Positions 15,408 to 22,822 are shown, counted from the first letter of the stretch. The stretch is DNA of 64,000 bases from an uncultured Pseudomonas sp. (GCF_913774235.1 NZ_CAJYDW010000002.1:124001-188000); one strand, 5' to 3'. The notes: generated by a model from the letters alone, not told the origin. Made by a program: numbers and translations.

Positions 15408-16118
15408 TCAAAATTGCTCTAGTTTTGCTATCACCACGCCCAGGATCACAGCCTCACTGTCGATCCGGACGAAGGGCTCCGGCCATGAGGGGTTCAGCGC
15501 CTTCAGGTATCGGAAGGAGCCCTCGACCACCAGCTGCTTGAAGGTCGCCTCCTGCTCGTCGACCATCTTCACCACCACGAAGCTGCGATTGATCGCCTCG
15601 ACCTCGGGGTCGCAGTAGATGATGTCGCCTTCGCTGAATGACTTGCCGCCGTGGGGGTTGAACATCGAGTCCCCGCGCACGCGCAGGGCGAACGTCCAGT
15701 CGCTGTGGGGAACGGGGCAGGGTAGGTATTTCTCGGCCATGCCAGGTGCGTAGGCCTCTACTGCCTCATGGAACGATCCGGCTTGCACCCAACTGATCAG
15801 CGGGATGTTGCCGCGGTTGGCCGGCGCCGCCTCGGTGTTCGGCGCTTCGCGTGAGTCTGCCGCGGCAATGCTGTGGCGCTGCAGGCCCTCACCATACTCC
15901 AACCACTCGCGGCGCACGCCCAGCTCGTCGGCGAGCTTCAGCAGCTTCTCCGAGCCAGGTACCGCTTCGCCGTTGAGCCATTTGCTGGCCGCCTTCGCTG
16001 TGACGCCGGTGGCTTTCGCCAGGCGAGCGCCTGCGCCCCAGTCCTGCCAGCCAGCAGCCGAGATCGCCTTCTTCAGGCGTTGAGCGAAGCCTGATCGTAA
16101 ATCCGATGAATGAACCAT
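15408..16118 (-). CDS. cI: CI-type repressor, S24/LexA self-cleaving family
   Basis: 236 residues from ATG 16118. Residues 20-60 are an XRE helix-turn-helix (ARLAKATGVTAKAASKWLNG). The C-terminal S24 domain has the Ala-Gly cleavage site at 113-114 (WVQAGSF), nucleophile Ser-151 (GDSMF) and general base Lys-184 (VVVKMV). RecA-stimulated cleavage should therefore induce the prophage. The frame is open to an ATG at 16160, but that start would place two operators inside the coding region and has no ribosome site. With the shorter start, operator 16111-16125 covers the start codon, as OR3 does near a leaderless lambda cI. Confidence 0.92.
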   Translation of the reverse strand: MVHSSDLRSGFAQRLKKAISAAGWQDWGAGARLAKATGVTAKAASKWLNGEAVPGSEKLLKLADELGVRREWLEYGEGLQRHSIAAADSREAPNTEAAPANRGNIPLISWVQAGSFHEAVEAYAPGMAEKYLPCPVPHSDWTFALRVRGDSMFNPHGGKSFSEGDIIYCDPEVEAINRSFVVVKMVDEQEATFKQLVVEGSFRYLKALNPSWPEPFVRIDSEAVILGVVIAKLEQF

Positions 16119-16182
16119 GAGTTCAATAATCTCACGGCTTGCCTGTACTTTCAGTTCCATCTTAATATGTACTCCGGGTACA
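16111..16182. promoter_or_regulatory. cI-cro control region with three operators and pR
   Basis: Three sites of the form TGnAC-N5-GTnCA: TGAAC-CATGA-GTTCA (16111-16125), TGTAC-TTTCA-GTTCC (16144-16158, one mismatch) and TGTAC-TCCGG-GTACA (16168-16182). Rightward pR is TTGCCT (16139-16144), a 17-base spacer, then TTAATA (16162-16167). The middle operator lies between the boxes and the third over the start point. A leftward pRM with a -10 near GATTAT (minus strand, about 16126-16131) would start close to the CI ATG. Confidence 0.75.
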
Positions 16183-16204
16183 AATTTAAGTCGCAGGAGA
16201 AGCC

Positions 16205-16432
16205 ATGAGCTTGCTCAGAGAGGCGGTTGATGCCGCAGGTGGTGTCGAGAAAGCGGCCGCGCTTTGCGGCGTCAGTCCTCGGGCTGTTTACAAGTGGCTG
16301 AAGGCCGGAAGCCTGCCCCGCACTGATTACACGGGCGAGACCCGCTATGCGTCGGTACTGGCTGGTGCATCGGAAGGTCGGGTGGCCGCCAACGTCCTGT
16401 TGGCTGAGACCTCTCCGGGCCGGGCCGCCTGA
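16205..16432 (+). CDS. cro: Cro-like regulator
   Basis: 75 residues with CAGGAGA 5 bases before the ATG. The helix-turn-helix VEKAAALCGVSPRAVYKWLK (residues 14-33) is the Cro/YdaS type. It is divergent from cI across the operators and first in the rightward transcript. A hairpin terminator follows. Confidence 0.87.
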   Translation: MSLLREAVDAAGGVEKAAALCGVSPRAVYKWLKAGSLPRTDYTGETRYASVLAGASEGRVAANVLLAETSPGRAA

Positions 16433-16525
16433 CCATGGAACCCATTATCCGCGTCGTGGCCTTGCGCCAGCAGTCATGCGCGATAGCTGTTATTCCGTCC
16501 AGTACGCGGATAGCAGGCACAAAAA

Positions 16526-16550
16526 AGCCCGGCGGCAACCGGGCTCCTTT
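16526..16550 (+). terminator. Terminator after cro (tR1-like)
   Basis: AGCCCGG and CCGGGCT arms, then TCCTTT. It lies between cro and the KilA-N gene, where lambda has tR1, so antitermination may be needed for the replication genes. Confidence 0.6.
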
Positions 16551-16594
16551 ATCCCCCTGGTGAGGCCAGGGATACGTCGTCAACGAGGCTCAGT

Positions 16595-17335
16595 ATGAAC
16601 CAAATGAAGACCGTCGATCAACCGCTGGAACTGGCAGGCCAGGCGATTCGCCAGGACGCTGCCGGCCGTTACAGCTTGAACGATCTGCACCGCGCTGCTG
16701 GCGGCATCAAGCGCCAGGGCCCCAGCTACTGGCTGGCGAACGCCCAGACCAAGGAGCTGATCGCCGAGCTGGCAACTACCGGAATCCCGGTAGTAACCCT
16801 GGAAGGCCGATTCGGCGGCACCTACGTCGCGAAGGAGCTGGTCTATGCCTACGCCATGTGGATCAGCCCGCGCTTCCACCTGCAGGTCATCCGCGCATAC
16901 GACGCCAGCGTGACATGTCACGAAAAGCAAATTCCGCAGACCATGGCCGAAGCCCTTCGCCTGGCCGCCGACACCCTCGACGAGAACGCCCAGCTCCGCC
17001 TGGTGGTGGATCGTCAGGCGCCGAAGGTGGCTGCCATAGACCGTCTGGCCAAGGCCCAGGGCGCCATCTGCATCACCGACGCCGCCAAGCAGCTGCAGAT
17101 CGAGCCCTCGAAGCTGTTCGCCTGGATGGACCAGAACCGCTGGATCTACCGCCGTAACGGCTCCACTCGCTGGATCGCCATGCAGCCCCGCCTTAACGCC
17201 GGCCTGCTGGTGCACAAGGTCACTGCGCTGAAGCCTGACCAAGAGACCGGCGCCGAGCGCGCTGCCTTTCAGCCGCTGGTCACCCCCAAGGGCCTGGCCT
17301 ATCTGGCCGAGCGCCTGTCCGGAGAGTCGCTGTGA
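16595..17335 (+). CDS. KilA-N/KilAC phage regulatory protein
   Basis: 246 residues. The N-terminal KilA-N domain (about 17-105) has YSLNDLHRAAGG, GTYVAKELVYAYAMWISPRF and a C-terminal helix. Residues about 140-230 form a KilAC/ANT domain (ITDAAKQLQIEPSKLFAWMD, then GLLVHKVTALKPDQ). Such proteins bind DNA and often act as antirepressors or early regulators. It overlaps the O-like gene by GTGA. One copy of the 14-bp palindrome CGTGACATGTCACG lies inside it (16909-16922). Confidence 0.88.
   Translation: MNQMKTVDQPLELAGQAIRQDAAGRYSLNDLHRAAGGIKRQGPSYWLANAQTKELIAELATTGIPVVTLEGRFGGTYVAKELVYAYAMWISPRFHLQVIRAYDASVTCHEKQIPQTMAEALRLAADTLDENAQLRLVVDRQAPKVAAIDRLAKAQGAICITDAAKQLQIEPSKLFAWMDQNRWIYRRNGSTRWIAMQPRLNAGLLVHKVTALKPDQETGAERAAFQPLVTPKGLAYLAERLSGESL
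16909..16922. repeat. 14-bp palindrome CGTGACATGTCACG, copy 1
   Basis: Perfect palindrome, identical to copies at 20747-20760 and 20867-20880. It lies inside the KilA-N gene. Role unknown. Confidence 0.7.
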
Positions 17336-18174
17336 GCGTTCAAGCCATGTCCTGGGCCATGCAGATGCCCAAGTCCACCCTGGGCGATGCCTCCGCCCGC
17401 CACGTGCTGCTGTGCCTGGCCAACTACGCCGGCCAGGACGGTCGTGGTGCTTTCCCCTCTGCCGAGCAGCTGGCTGAAGACACCGGCCTGTCCGAGCGGA
17501 CCGTTCGGTACAAGCTGGACCTGCTGGAAGAAATGGGTCTGATCGCCCGCGGCAACCAGGCGATCGCCGCCGCCTACATCGGCCGGAAAGACCGCATCAC
17601 CAACGTGTATGACCTGCAGCTGAAACGGGGTGCAGCCGCTGCACCCGGTGACGCTACGGGGTGCAGTTCACAACAGCACGGGGTGCAAACCACGACAGAA
17701 CGGGGTGCAGCGGCTGCACCCAATACGTCAGGGAACCAAGAACAGAACCAAGAGCAAGGCCGCGAGGGCGCGGCGAGCGCATCCGGTGAGGCTGTTTCGA
17801 ACGATCCCGAGACCGCACCTGATCAACCCCGGAGCCGCGCCAAGGGTTTCAGCCTGGCCGACATGCAGGCCCTGACCGACACCGCTGGAATCTCCATCGC
17901 CGCCGACGTCGCCCAGGACTACCTGGCCCACCGGAAGGCGATCAAGGCCCCGCTGAACGCCACGATCTGGAAAACCACCCTGGTCGAGCTGGCCAAGCTG
18001 GCGCCGCACGGCATCACCGCCGATCAGGCGCTGGCCGAAGCCATGGCCGCCGGATGGCGTGGCCTGAAATCCGATTGGCTGGTGAACCGCCTGAAGCGTC
18101 AACAGGGTCCAGGCGCCGGCCCGAACGACGACGACACCAGCTGGGCCAATGACCTCAACGAGGGTGGACTGTGA
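17332..18174 (+). CDS. Replication initiator, lambda O-like (winged helix)
   Basis: 280 residues from GTG 17332, overlapping the previous stop. The N-terminal part (about 1-95) is a winged-helix domain: FPSAEQLAEDTGLSERTVRY then KLDLLEEMGLIARG. Residues 98-150 are low-complexity and encoded by an iteron array. The C-terminal part (about 160-275) resembles the helical partner-binding part of phage O-type proteins. It should bind the iterons in its own gene and recruit the P-like helicase loader encoded next. Confidence 0.85.
   Translation: MSVQAMSWAMQMPKSTLGDASARHVLLCLANYAGQDGRGAFPSAEQLAEDTGLSERTVRYKLDLLEEMGLIARGNQAIAAAYIGRKDRITNVYDLQLKRGAAAAPGDATGCSSQQHGVQTTTERGAAAAPNTSGNQEQNQEQGREGAASASGEAVSNDPETAPDQPRSRAKGFSLADMQALTDTAGISIAADVAQDYLAHRKAIKAPLNATIWKTTLVELAKLAPHGITADQALAEAMAAGWRGLKSDWLVNRLKRQQGPGAGPNDDDTSWANDLNEGGL
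17625..17721 (+). repeat. ori: Iteron array, probable phage replication origin
   Basis: Four direct copies of ACGGGGTGCA start at 17625, 17656, 17678 and 17700; the last three are 22 bases apart. The first and last copies continue into an inverted half (TGCACCC), giving 20-bp palindromes at both ends. The array is inside the O-like gene, as oriLambda is inside O. Confidence 0.7.
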
Positions 18175-18836
18175 TGCGAAACGCTACCGACATCGTCAAG
18201 CACGTGAACTTCAGCCAGGCTCGCCCGGCAGTCCAGCAGACGCCGGCCAGCATCGACGAGGGTACCGCCCAGGTCGTGAACGCGCTGTTCGTCGAGCTGA
18301 AGTCCATCTTCCCCGCCTGGCGCCAGGCCTGGCCGGACGACGAAGCCCTGAAGCGCGCCAAGCGCTCCTGGATCAAGGGCCTGATGGCCGCCGGCATCCA
18401 CTCGCTGGAGCAGATCCGCTTCGGCCTGATGACCTGCCGGGCCAGCGGCCAGGACTTCGCGCCCAGCGTGGGCCGGTTCGTCGAGTGGTGCCAGCCCACG
18501 GCCGAGCAGCTGGGCCTGCCGCCGGCCGAGAAAGCCTTCCAGGAGGCTGCACGCAACTCGCATCCGGCCGTAGGGCAGGGCGCCCGCTGGAGCCATCCGG
18601 CCGTGCACCACGCCGCCGTGGAGTCTGGCCTCAGCAACCTGTTCCGCCTCAACGAGGATGCGGGCCGGAAGCTGTTCGAGCGCAACTACGTGATCGCCTG
18701 CCGCATGGTCGCCGCCGGCCAGCCGCTGCGTGAGATCCCCAAGGCGCTGCCCGCCGAGGTCTCCACCCCGGCCAAGCCCGAAACCGTCACCGCCGAGCTG
18801 GCCAAGATGCGCGCCGCGCTGGGCCGCCGCTCGTGA
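18174..18836 (+). CDS. Replication protein P-like (helicase loader)
   Basis: 220 residues from ATG 18174, overlapping the O-like stop as TGATG; GTG 18171 is an alternative. Residues 35-110 (ALFVELKSIFPAWRQAWPDD ... EQIRFGLMTCRASGQDFAPS, then GRFVEWCQPT) are the replication P family core. It should load the host DnaB helicase at the origin. Position after the O-like gene supports this. Confidence 0.87.
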   Translation: MRNATDIVKHVNFSQARPAVQQTPASIDEGTAQVVNALFVELKSIFPAWRQAWPDDEALKRAKRSWIKGLMAAGIHSLEQIRFGLMTCRASGQDFAPSVGRFVEWCQPTAEQLGLPPAEKAFQEAARNSHPAVGQGARWSHPAVHHAAVESGLSNLFRLNEDAGRKLFERNYVIACRMVAAGQPLREIPKALPAEVSTPAKPETVTAELAKMRAALGRRS

Positions 18837-18958
18837 AGGCCTGCTGGATGGTCCTGCTCCCCAATCGCCCGCCCTTCGCAATGGTCGGCGCCCAAATCAA
18901 CCGCGACGAGGCCCTGGCCTGCGCTCGCATTATCTGGCCGGAGGCCGACGTAGCATGA
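18833..18958 (+). CDS. 41-residue small phage protein
   Basis: GTG start overlaps the P-like stop (GTGA); its own stop overlaps the next ATG (ATGA). Reads MKACWMVLLPNRPPFAMVGA ... EALACARIIWPEADVA. I recall similar short proteins in Pseudomonas phage early operons. Function unknown. Tight coupling on both sides makes it credible. Confidence 0.65.
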   Translation: MKACWMVLLPNRPPFAMVGAQINRDEALACARIIWPEADVA

Positions 18959-19245
18959 ATCACAACTTCAAGCCCGGTGATCTGGCAATCCTCCTGACAG
19001 ATGTTGGCCCGTTGGTGTCTGGAGCGGTAGTTGCTCTGGTTCGCTTGGTACCTGCTGGCTACCGCTTCGAAGCACTGGTCAGCAACGTAAGCAAGGGCGA
19101 GACGGTTCTCAAGCGCGCCATGTGGAGGCTGGACCACCAAGACATTCCTCAGGGTGAGGGCGCTATGGCTCCTGAGTCCAAACTGATGCCGCTGCTTGGC
19201 GACTTCGCCCCTGAGCGCCAGAAGTCCCAGGAGGTGCCGGCATGA
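18955..19245 (+). CDS. Hypothetical early phage protein
   Basis: 96 residues. FKPGDLAILLTDVGPLVSGA and YRFEALVSN suggest a small SH3-like beta barrel (KOW-like start); this is a guess. Coupled at both ends by 4-base overlaps in the rightward early operon. Confidence 0.65.
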   Translation: MNHNFKPGDLAILLTDVGPLVSGAVVALVRLVPAGYRFEALVSNVSKGETVLKRAMWRLDHQDIPQGEGAMAPESKLMPLLGDFAPERQKSQEVPA

Positions 19246-19469
19246 TGTTCACCCAGAAGGAATACGACGACGCCCGCCGCCTGGCCTATGACCAGGGCTA
19301 CCGCCGCGGCACCGGCATGGACGCGAAGGTCCAGCACACCGAGGCGTACATCCACTTCCGCGAGCAGGAGCTGGCCCAGCCGGTGAAACGCGAGCTCAAG
19401 GCGCCGGCACCGCGCCGCCCGTTCGGCGACATGCTGGGCGACATCCAGGGGCGGAGGGACGAGCAGTGA
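19242..19469 (+). CDS. Small hypothetical early phage protein
   Basis: 75 residues. N-terminal helix FTQKEYDDARRLAYDQGYRR, basic C-terminal half. 4-base overlaps with both neighbours. Function unknown. Confidence 0.65.
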   Translation: MMFTQKEYDDARRLAYDQGYRRGTGMDAKVQHTEAYIHFREQELAQPVKRELKAPAPRRPFGDMLGDIQGRRDEQ

Positions 19470-19771
19470 GCCGCGTCCAATCCAAGAAGCTCCGCGACAG
19501 TGCGCGCGGCCAGGACTGCACCCTTCGCATCCCAGGCATTTGCAACGGCAACCCAGAGACGACGGTGCTGGCGCACATCGCCTGCGGCCAGAAGGGCATG
19601 GGCCTGAAGAGCCCGGACAACATGGCTGTGTTTGCCTGCAGCTGCTGCCACGACCTGCTGGATGGCCGCCGCCGGGGCGAGCTGGATCAGCGCGATGTCA
19701 TCCGGGCCCTGGGCGAGACGCAGGCCATCTGGATCAGCCAGGGCCTGATGACGATCAAGGGGGCCGCATGA
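19466..19771 (+). CDS. DUF1364 family protein (putative nuclease-like)
   Basis: 101 residues. LRDSARGQDCTLRIPGICNG, then VLAHIACGQKGMGLKSPDNM and ACSCCHDLLDGR match DUF1364, a phage family with an HNH-like Cys/His layout. It is common in the nin-like region of lambdoid and Pseudomonas phages. It probably acts in phage recombination or DNA processing; this is not proven. Confidence 0.8.
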   Translation: MSRVQSKKLRDSARGQDCTLRIPGICNGNPETTVLAHIACGQKGMGLKSPDNMAVFACSCCHDLLDGRRRGELDQRDVIRALGETQAIWISQGLMTIKGAA

Positions 19772-19971
19772 GCCAGTGCGAATGCCATCGCTGCATTGAG
19801 GAAAAACGCCTGGGTCGCGATATCGCTGGTTTCGGGTTTCTGCCGCTGTCCATGACGAGGATGATCCTGTGTCCGATATGCGGGAACAAGCGCTGCCCGC
19901 ACGCCGCCGACCATGACCTGGCGTGCACGGGTAGCAATGAGCCTGGACAGCCTGGGAGCGCATACCAATGA
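19768..19971 (+). CDS. Small Cys-rich (zinc-binding) phage protein
   Basis: 67 residues, ATG overlapping the DUF1364 stop. Cys-rich N-terminus (CECHRC) and a second cluster CPICGNKRCPHAADH, followed by Cys near the C-terminus. This looks like two zinc knuckles. It overlaps the VRR-NUC gene by 4 bases. Function unknown. Confidence 0.65.
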   Translation: MSQCECHRCIEEKRLGRDIAGFGFLPLSMTRMILCPICGNKRCPHAADHDLACTGSNEPGQPGSAYQ

Positions 19972-20405
19972 CCGCCGCCCTCAAGTCCTGGGCCGCCCCG
20001 CGCGAGACCCGCACCCGCAAGAAACCCACCGACTGGGAAGGCATCGAGCAGGCCCAGCTGTTCACCTGGCTGGATCTGGCCTTCCCCAAGGAGGCGAAGT
20101 CCATCTACCACGTCCCCAACGGTGGCCACCGCCACAAGGCCACGGCCGGCAAGCTGAAAGGGCAGGGCGTGCGCGCCGGGATGCCGGACATCAACGTCGA
20201 CATCGCCCGGGGCGGCTACTTCGGCATGCGCATCGAGTTCAAGGCCACCCCGCCGCACGACGCCGCGGTATCGCCGAGCCAGCTGGCCGCTCTCCAGCGC
20301 CTGACCGACCAGGGCTATCTGGCCATCGTCTGCCGCGGCGTGCACGACGCCCGGGAGCACCTGACCGCCTATCTTCGCCTGCCTGCTACCGAGGCCCGCC
20401 CATGA
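19968..20405 (+). CDS. VRR-NUC domain nuclease
   Basis: 145 residues. YHVPNGGHRHKATAGKLKGQ, then GVRAGMPDINV and MRIEFKA give the VRR-NUC pattern (PD-(D/E)xK type; Asp in GMPD and Glu-Lys in IEFK). Phage members resolve branched DNA such as Holliday junctions. It is placed in the DNA-metabolism cluster before the late genes. Confidence 0.87.
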   Translation: MTAALKSWAAPRETRTRKKPTDWEGIEQAQLFTWLDLAFPKEAKSIYHVPNGGHRHKATAGKLKGQGVRAGMPDINVDIARGGYFGMRIEFKATPPHDAAVSPSQLAALQRLTDQGYLAIVCRGVHDAREHLTAYLRLPATEARP

Positions 20406-20833
20406 ACCACCCAGCAAAAGACTTGGCCGGCCTGGCCCGGCAGATCCTCGGCCACTCGCTGGTCGTCTTCTTCAACCACCACGACGAAGCCCGCCTGGCC
20501 GTGGCCGATGACGCCGACACGGTGATCGCCGAAATGGAAGCGCTAGCCGCCCAGCGCCTGGCCGGTGCCAGCGATGAGGACCTGCGCCGGCGCCGGATGG
20601 TGCTGCAGGAGCTGTACACGAACGCCGCCAGCACTGCCCAGGCCTGCCGCGGCTACCAGTCGGCCCGTCGCCCCGGCTCTCGCCTGGGTGACCGCATCTG
20701 GAAGGACCGCGCCAGCGTCAACCGCGCCGGTCAGGAGAAAGCCCAACGTGACATGTCACGCGCTCTGGGCGAGCGTGAGGAGATCCAGAAGGAGATCGAC
20801 CGGAGGGCCAATGCGCAAGCAGCACGGGCCTGA
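20402..20833 (+). CDS. Hypothetical early phage protein
   Basis: 143 residues, ATG overlapping the VRR-NUC stop. Helical; the C-terminal part is charged (AQRDMSRALGEREEIQKEID). It contains copy 2 of the 14-bp palindrome near its 3' end and overlaps the next gene by 23 bases. No family recognised. Confidence 0.65.
   Translation: MNHPAKDLAGLARQILGHSLVVFFNHHDEARLAVADDADTVIAEMEALAAQRLAGASDEDLRRRRMVLQELYTNAASTAQACRGYQSARRPGSRLGDRIWKDRASVNRAGQEKAQRDMSRALGEREEIQKEIDRRANAQAARA
20747..20760. repeat. 14-bp palindrome CGTGACATGTCACG, copy 2
   Basis: Perfect copy, exactly 120 bases before copy 3, in a different reading frame from copies 1 and 3. This argues that the DNA sequence itself, not the peptide, is conserved. 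Confidence 0.7.
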
Positions 20834-21110
20834 CCTCAACCGGAAGGTGAAGCCGATTTCGCGTTGCGTGACATGTCACGGGCGCGGCGTCACCAAGGGC
20901 GTCTTCTACGAGATGGAGTGCGACACCTGCGCCGGTACCGGCTGGGTCGACTACTCCACCGGCCAGGCCATGCCCGCCGAGGACCTGGTTTTCACCCTGA
21001 GTCACCGCCTTCTGCACCTGGAACAGCAGCTGGCCACCCTGCAGCGGATGCAGCCCTACGAATCGAGCAACCGCCGCGGCCCGCACGGCTCGCATCGCAC
21101 CGGAGACTGA
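20811..21110 (+). CDS. DnaJ-like zinc-finger phage protein
   Basis: 99 residues; GGAGG directly before the ATG. CVTCHGRG and CDTCAGTGW are two CxxCxGxG repeats as in the DnaJ zinc domain. A C-terminal helix (LEQQLATLQRM) follows. Such proteins occur near the Q position in Pseudomonas phages. Role unknown. Confidence 0.75.
   Translation: MRKQHGPDLNRKVKPISRCVTCHGRGVTKGVFYEMECDTCAGTGWVDYSTGQAMPAEDLVFTLSHRLLHLEQQLATLQRMQPYESSNRRGPHGSHRTGD
20867..20880. repeat. 14-bp palindrome CGTGACATGTCACG, copy 3
   Basis: Inside the DnaJ-like zinc-finger gene, where it encodes part of CVTCHG. Same sequence as copies 1 and 2. Confidence 0.7.
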
Positions 21111-21112
21111 CC

Positions 21113-21676
21113 ATGAGCTACTACCGTGACACGCTGAGCGCAGTCGTCCGCTGCCTGTCCGCCGAGACCATCGACAACACCAGCAAGCAGGCCTGGCAGA
21201 AGCTCTATGACGCCGGCTATCCGGAGAACCGCGGCGGTAGCGGCCTGAGCCCCCAGGAACAGCGCGACATGGACTGCCTACTGCACGCCCGGCTGCATCG
21301 CCAGCTTTCCCCGCTGGACTGGGCCGTGCTGGTGGCCAAGTACAGCACCCACAGGGCTCGCAAGATCGAAGCCATCGGCTTCCTGATTCCTCGTGTCGAG
21401 TCGCCGGCGCCGCGCCTGTTCGTTTCCAAGGCCGTGACCGCCTGGGCGATCCCCGAGCTGCGTGGGGTAGACGGTCGCCGCTCCACCGACATGATCGTGC
21501 TGCCCAAGGCCTTCTACTGCATGAACGCCTGGGACCCGGATGCCCGCCCCGAGCAGACCCGGCGCCGGTGGCGCGGCGGCATTGGCAAGCGCTGCGAGGA
21601 GCTGGTCACCCAGGCACTGCGCCGGGCGGAAGCCATCATCGAAGAGGAAGGGCTACTGGTTCACATTGCTGCTTGA
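21113..21676 (+). CDS. Probable late-gene regulator (Q-like by position)
   Basis: 187 residues. WAVLVAKYSTHRARKIEAI and WRGGIGKRCEELVTQALRRA are basic helical stretches. It is the last gene of the rightward early run, before two strong hairpins and the lysis/packaging genes. That is the place of the antiterminator Q in lambdoid phages. I see no clear motif of a known Q family, so the role is inferred from position. Confidence 0.55.
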   Translation: MSYYRDTLSAVVRCLSAETIDNTSKQAWQKLYDAGYPENRGGSGLSPQEQRDMDCLLHARLHRQLSPLDWAVLVAKYSTHRARKIEAIGFLIPRVESPAPRLFVSKAVTAWAIPELRGVDGRRSTDMIVLPKAFYCMNAWDPDARPEQTRRRWRGGIGKRCEELVTQALRRAEAIIEEEGLLVHIAA

Positions 21677-21750
21677 CGGCGATGAGCGACTGAGCGACTA
21701 TTTCACTATCTTGTCGATTCTGCGCGTGATGAAGATGCAGACGACTCCGA

Positions 21751-21778
21751 AGCCCTGGCCATGTGCCGGGGCTTTTTG
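21751..21778 (+). terminator. Terminator at the end of the early operon
   Basis: AGCCC-TGGC and GCC-GGGGCT arms with a T-run (GCTTTTTG). Confidence 0.65.
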
Positions 21779-21930
21779 CGTTCAGGGGAATGCTCAGGCT
21801 GATGCCAGAGGCCCAGAGCTGGGAGCGGGTCCAGCCCCCTGATCCAAACGCCAACGTCGTGACGACAGTAGGCAGCCCCTCAGGGGCACATGACCTTCGG
21901 GTCCGCCTGGCAACGGGCGTCAATTCTCAA

Positions 21931-21954
21931 GGCTCGCCGCTGGCGGGCCTTTTC
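21931..21954 (+). terminator. Terminator in the late leader
   Basis: GGCTCGCC, loop GCT, GGCGGGCC, followed by TTTTC. It lies 22 bases before the holin-like start codon; late transcription must pass it, as with tR' in lambda. Confidence 0.65.
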
Positions 21955-21975
21955 ATTTCCGAGAGGACCAAGCCA

Positions 21976-22266
21976 GTGGAGAAGCTTCTGGACTGGGCGC
22001 TGGTCGGCTTCCTCGGGATGCTGGGTGGACTCGCCAGCCTGTTCTACCCCGGCGCCACATCCATGCGCTTCGACTGGCGAACCTTCGTCGGCAAGCTGGT
22101 GGTGGCGTTCTTCGTGGGCAAGGTGGCCGGTGAGTTCATCGACGTCTCCAACCAGTACCGGGCCGGCATCATCATGTTGCTGGGCTTCTTCGCATACCCG
22201 GTGCTTGGGGTGCTGGAGGTCAAGGTCAAGTCCATGGTTGAGCGTTTCAGCCCCGGAGGCCCCTGA
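21976..22266 (+). CDS. Holin-like membrane protein (LydA type)
   Basis: 96 residues from GTG 21976 with GAGAGGA upstream. Three hydrophobic segments: LVGFLGMLGGLASLFY, FVGKLVVAFFVGKVAG and AGIIMLLGFFAYPVLGVL. Size and layout fit the LydA phage holin family, which opens the inner membrane for the endolysin. The endolysin is far away (50.1 kb), as in several Pseudomonas phages. Overlaps the next gene by one base. Confidence 0.7.
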   Translation: MEKLLDWALVGFLGMLGGLASLFYPGATSMRFDWRTFVGKLVVAFFVGKVAGEFIDVSNQYRAGIIMLLGFFAYPVLGVLEVKVKSMVERFSPGGP

Positions 22267-22589
22267 TGTTCATCGTTTCGATAATCGCCCTGATCGCCTA
22301 CGCGCTGGTGATCGGCCGCTGCGCCGTCTTCCTGACCCTGGGTGGCCGGTTCCGCCAGGACGACCACGCCGAGATCGCCTTCCTGATGGTCTCGACCGTC
22401 CTCCTGATGCTGGGCCACCTGCAGCTCTGGTACGCCGAGCCTTGGAAGGTGATCAACAACAGCGATGCCAGCGCCCTGGTGGTGGGGCATTCGGTCTTCA
22501 TCGCCGGCTACATCTTCCACCGGGTGGGCTCGCTGATCGTGGGGCGTGACCGCCGGGTGTCCGAGCGCCGGCAGCAGGCCAGGCCGTGA
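22266..22589 (+). CDS. Small membrane protein, possible second holin/antiholin
   Basis: 107 residues. Three hydrophobic segments (FIVSIIALIAYALVIG, AFLMVSTVLLMLGHLQLW, VVGHSVFIAGYIFHRVG) and a very basic tail (GRDRRVSERRQQARP). Next to the LydA-like gene, so a holin partner is plausible. Not a certain assignment. Confidence 0.6.
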   Translation: MFIVSIIALIAYALVIGRCAVFLTLGGRFRQDDHAEIAFLMVSTVLLMLGHLQLWYAEPWKVINNSDASALVVGHSVFIAGYIFHRVGSLIVGRDRRVSERRQQARP

Positions 22590-22822
22590 AGCGGATCAAG
22601 CAGACCGCTTGCTACCTGATCGCCTGCGCCATCGTGTTCCTGCTCGGCTGTGGCCTCGGCGTCGTCGGGCGCATAGCCGACTGCCGGACCGACATGCGCA
22701 CCATCCACGCGGCGGCGCCAGGTGATCCGGTAGGCGAGAAGCTCTACGAATTTGAGGTGACAGCCTGCGCGCTACCCGAGCAATGGGGCGGCCGCAAGGC
22801 GCCGCTGGAGGGTTACCCATGA
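22586..22822 (+). CDS. Small membrane protein of unknown function
   Basis: 78 residues from GTG 22586, overlapping the previous stop. One N-terminal hydrophobic segment (TACYLIACAIVFLLGCGLGVV), then a short soluble part with two Cys. It could be a signal-anchor protein. Part of the lysis/packaging leader cluster. Confidence 0.6.
   Translation: MKRIKQTACYLIACAIVFLLGCGLGVVGRIADCRTDMRTIHAAAPGDPVGEKLYEFEVTACALPEQWGGRKAPLEGYP

Larger units (their letters stand above)
21677..21975. other. Early-late junction with two hairpins
   Basis: No gene. Hairpin 1 (21751-21778): AGCCCTGGC/GCCGGGGCT then TTTTT. Hairpin 2 (21931-21953): GGCTCGCC/GGCGGGCC then TTTT, just before the holin-like gene. A late promoter and antitermination target would be expected here, but I could not identify one by eye. 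Confidence 0.6.

Noticed and set aside
16119-16160. Longer CI start at 16160
   Set aside because: No ribosome site, and the extra 14 residues lie over operators; kept as an alternative only.
17339-17570. O-like winged helix considered as a transcription regulator
   Set aside because: Followed by a P-family gene and an internal iteron array, so a replication initiator fits better.
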